A stretch of 44,476 nucleotides of DNA from Fomitopsis serialis (Eukaryota > Basidiomycota > Agaricomycetes > Polyporales > Fomitopsidaceae): positions 1 to 44,476 of the forward strand of contig NW_025955290.1 in assembly GCF_022376445.1 (NCBI RefSeq), in the 5' to 3' direction. Below the pieces are notes generated by a model. The model was not told where the DNA came from, searched no databases, and saw only the letters and a program-made list of their open reading frames with translations. The translations under genes and the position numbers were made by a program. Numbering within the stretch: position 1 is the stretch's first letter; each line of letters opens with the position of its first letter. Positions 44,001 through 44,476 of this stretch are shown piece by piece.

Positions 44001-44476
44001 TCGAGATGTTGCAGGTTCTGCCAAGAGCATCGGCAGCCCGTACGGAATGGCAGCTGTTGTCGCTGTGGTCCTGGTGCCGGTACTGTTCTTGAGGTTATTC
44101 ACCCCGATGCAGTATCTGCCGGGCGTCCTTCTTGCCGGCGTACGTGTCACATCAATGATATAACAAAGGAGAAACTCAACTGACGTGTTGCGCATACCAG
44201 GTTACCTGGGCCCTCGTCATAGGCTACTCCTGGCTCGACGGCCACATTGCCGTCCTCGGAAACGTCGGGGTCGGATGGTCTGTCGCATGGCGAAGATTCG
44301 TGCTCGTCATCATTGGTATGTTTCTCGCTTTGCTTGTCGCTGACCAAGTGTGCATCGTTCTGATATCCATCTGAATGTACAGGCGTTGCAGCGTCATCTG
44401 TCATGATGATCCTCCCGCCACAGTCAGCACGCCGCTCCGTCCGCCTCCGCTGCGCCTCGTCATTGTCTGCGCTCTC
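41075..44476 (+). CDS. ArAE/FUSC-family exporter (Bre4-like), 3' truncated by window
   Basis: Fifteen exons are visible: 41075-41271, 41329-41395, 41452-41576, 41641-41836, 42038-42386, 42439-42546, 42595-43365, 43428-43525, 43575-43641, 43700-43727, 43777-43833, 43896-43960, 44015-44139, 44201-44315 and 44383->44476, giving at least 820 residues with every junction in phase. The N-terminal half is the fungal ArAE_2_N six-helix region (PF10337): WISSNIRSKKSWKMLVRCW, VFLAIAIFILSLLRAYAPR, VVIIFVFPETLNH. A long cytosolic loop follows, then a second membrane block with the FUSC_2 features FAFKMVFITIALWIPAV, NIYAADQIFN, LGTFVGLVLGLLSWYIG and SPYGMAAVVAVVLVP. Relatives include yeast Bre4 and plant ALMT-type channels; the likely role is export of aromatic acids or other organic anions. 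The donor at 43366 must be used, otherwise a stop at 43404 truncates the protein before the second membrane block. Confidence 0.9.

Overview
The window is nuclear DNA of a filamentous basidiomycete, most likely an agaricomycete and plausibly a polypore. Reasons: genes are split by many short GT-AG introns (mostly 48-70 nt); tRNA-Tyr carries an intron next to the anticodon; and the protein families are fungal (Zn2Cys6-type regulator, Atg13, PTR2 transporter, ArAE/FUSC exporter, MYND-finger proteins, F-box/LRR-like protein). No prokaryotic operons, CRISPR arrays or intact transposase genes are visible. The order or species is an inference from gene content.

Layout. 1-2217: 3' part of a fungal-specific transcription factor (+). 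2759-4061: DUF4238 protein (-). 4062-6607: gene-poor. 6751-8247: FtsJ-like methyltransferase copy 1 (+). 8908-11431: PTR2 peptide transporter (+). 11578-11662: tRNA-Tyr (+). 12395-12950: foldback element with 62-bp terminal inverted repeats. 13907-14948: coiled-coil protein of unknown function (+). 15913-18359: ATG13 (-). 18675-19690: unrecognised multi-exon gene (-). 20298-21407: JmjC/cupin_8 protein (+), convergent with a SAM methyltransferase, 21477-22610 (-). 22706-22794: second tRNA-Tyr (-). 23395-24225: MYND-finger protein A (-), divergent from an F-box/LRR-like gene, 24921-26603 (+). 27004-29263: WS/DGAT-like O-acyltransferase (-). 29891-32047: disordered segment with an almost perfect 282-bp inverted repeat and gene debris. 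32795-34286 and 36605-37874: FtsJ-like copies 2 and 3 (-). 39288-40128: MYND-finger protein B (-). 41075 to the right edge: ArAE/FUSC exporter (+), truncated by the window.

Most intact genes are housekeeping or metabolic singletons: peptide uptake, autophagy initiation, lipid O-acylation, aromatic-compound or organic-anion export, protein hydroxylation or demethylation. They do not form a recognisable biosynthetic cluster. The unusual layer is local duplication. Three FtsJ-like genes share intron positions and a conserved promoter block plus TATA box, but have diverging C-terminal exons, and copy 3 has lost its SAM-binding glycines. A pair of MYND-finger paralogues lies in the same neighbourhood. 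Exon coordinates were worked out by hand from splice signals, reading phase and paralogue comparison. They are internally consistent in phase but have not been tested against transcripts.
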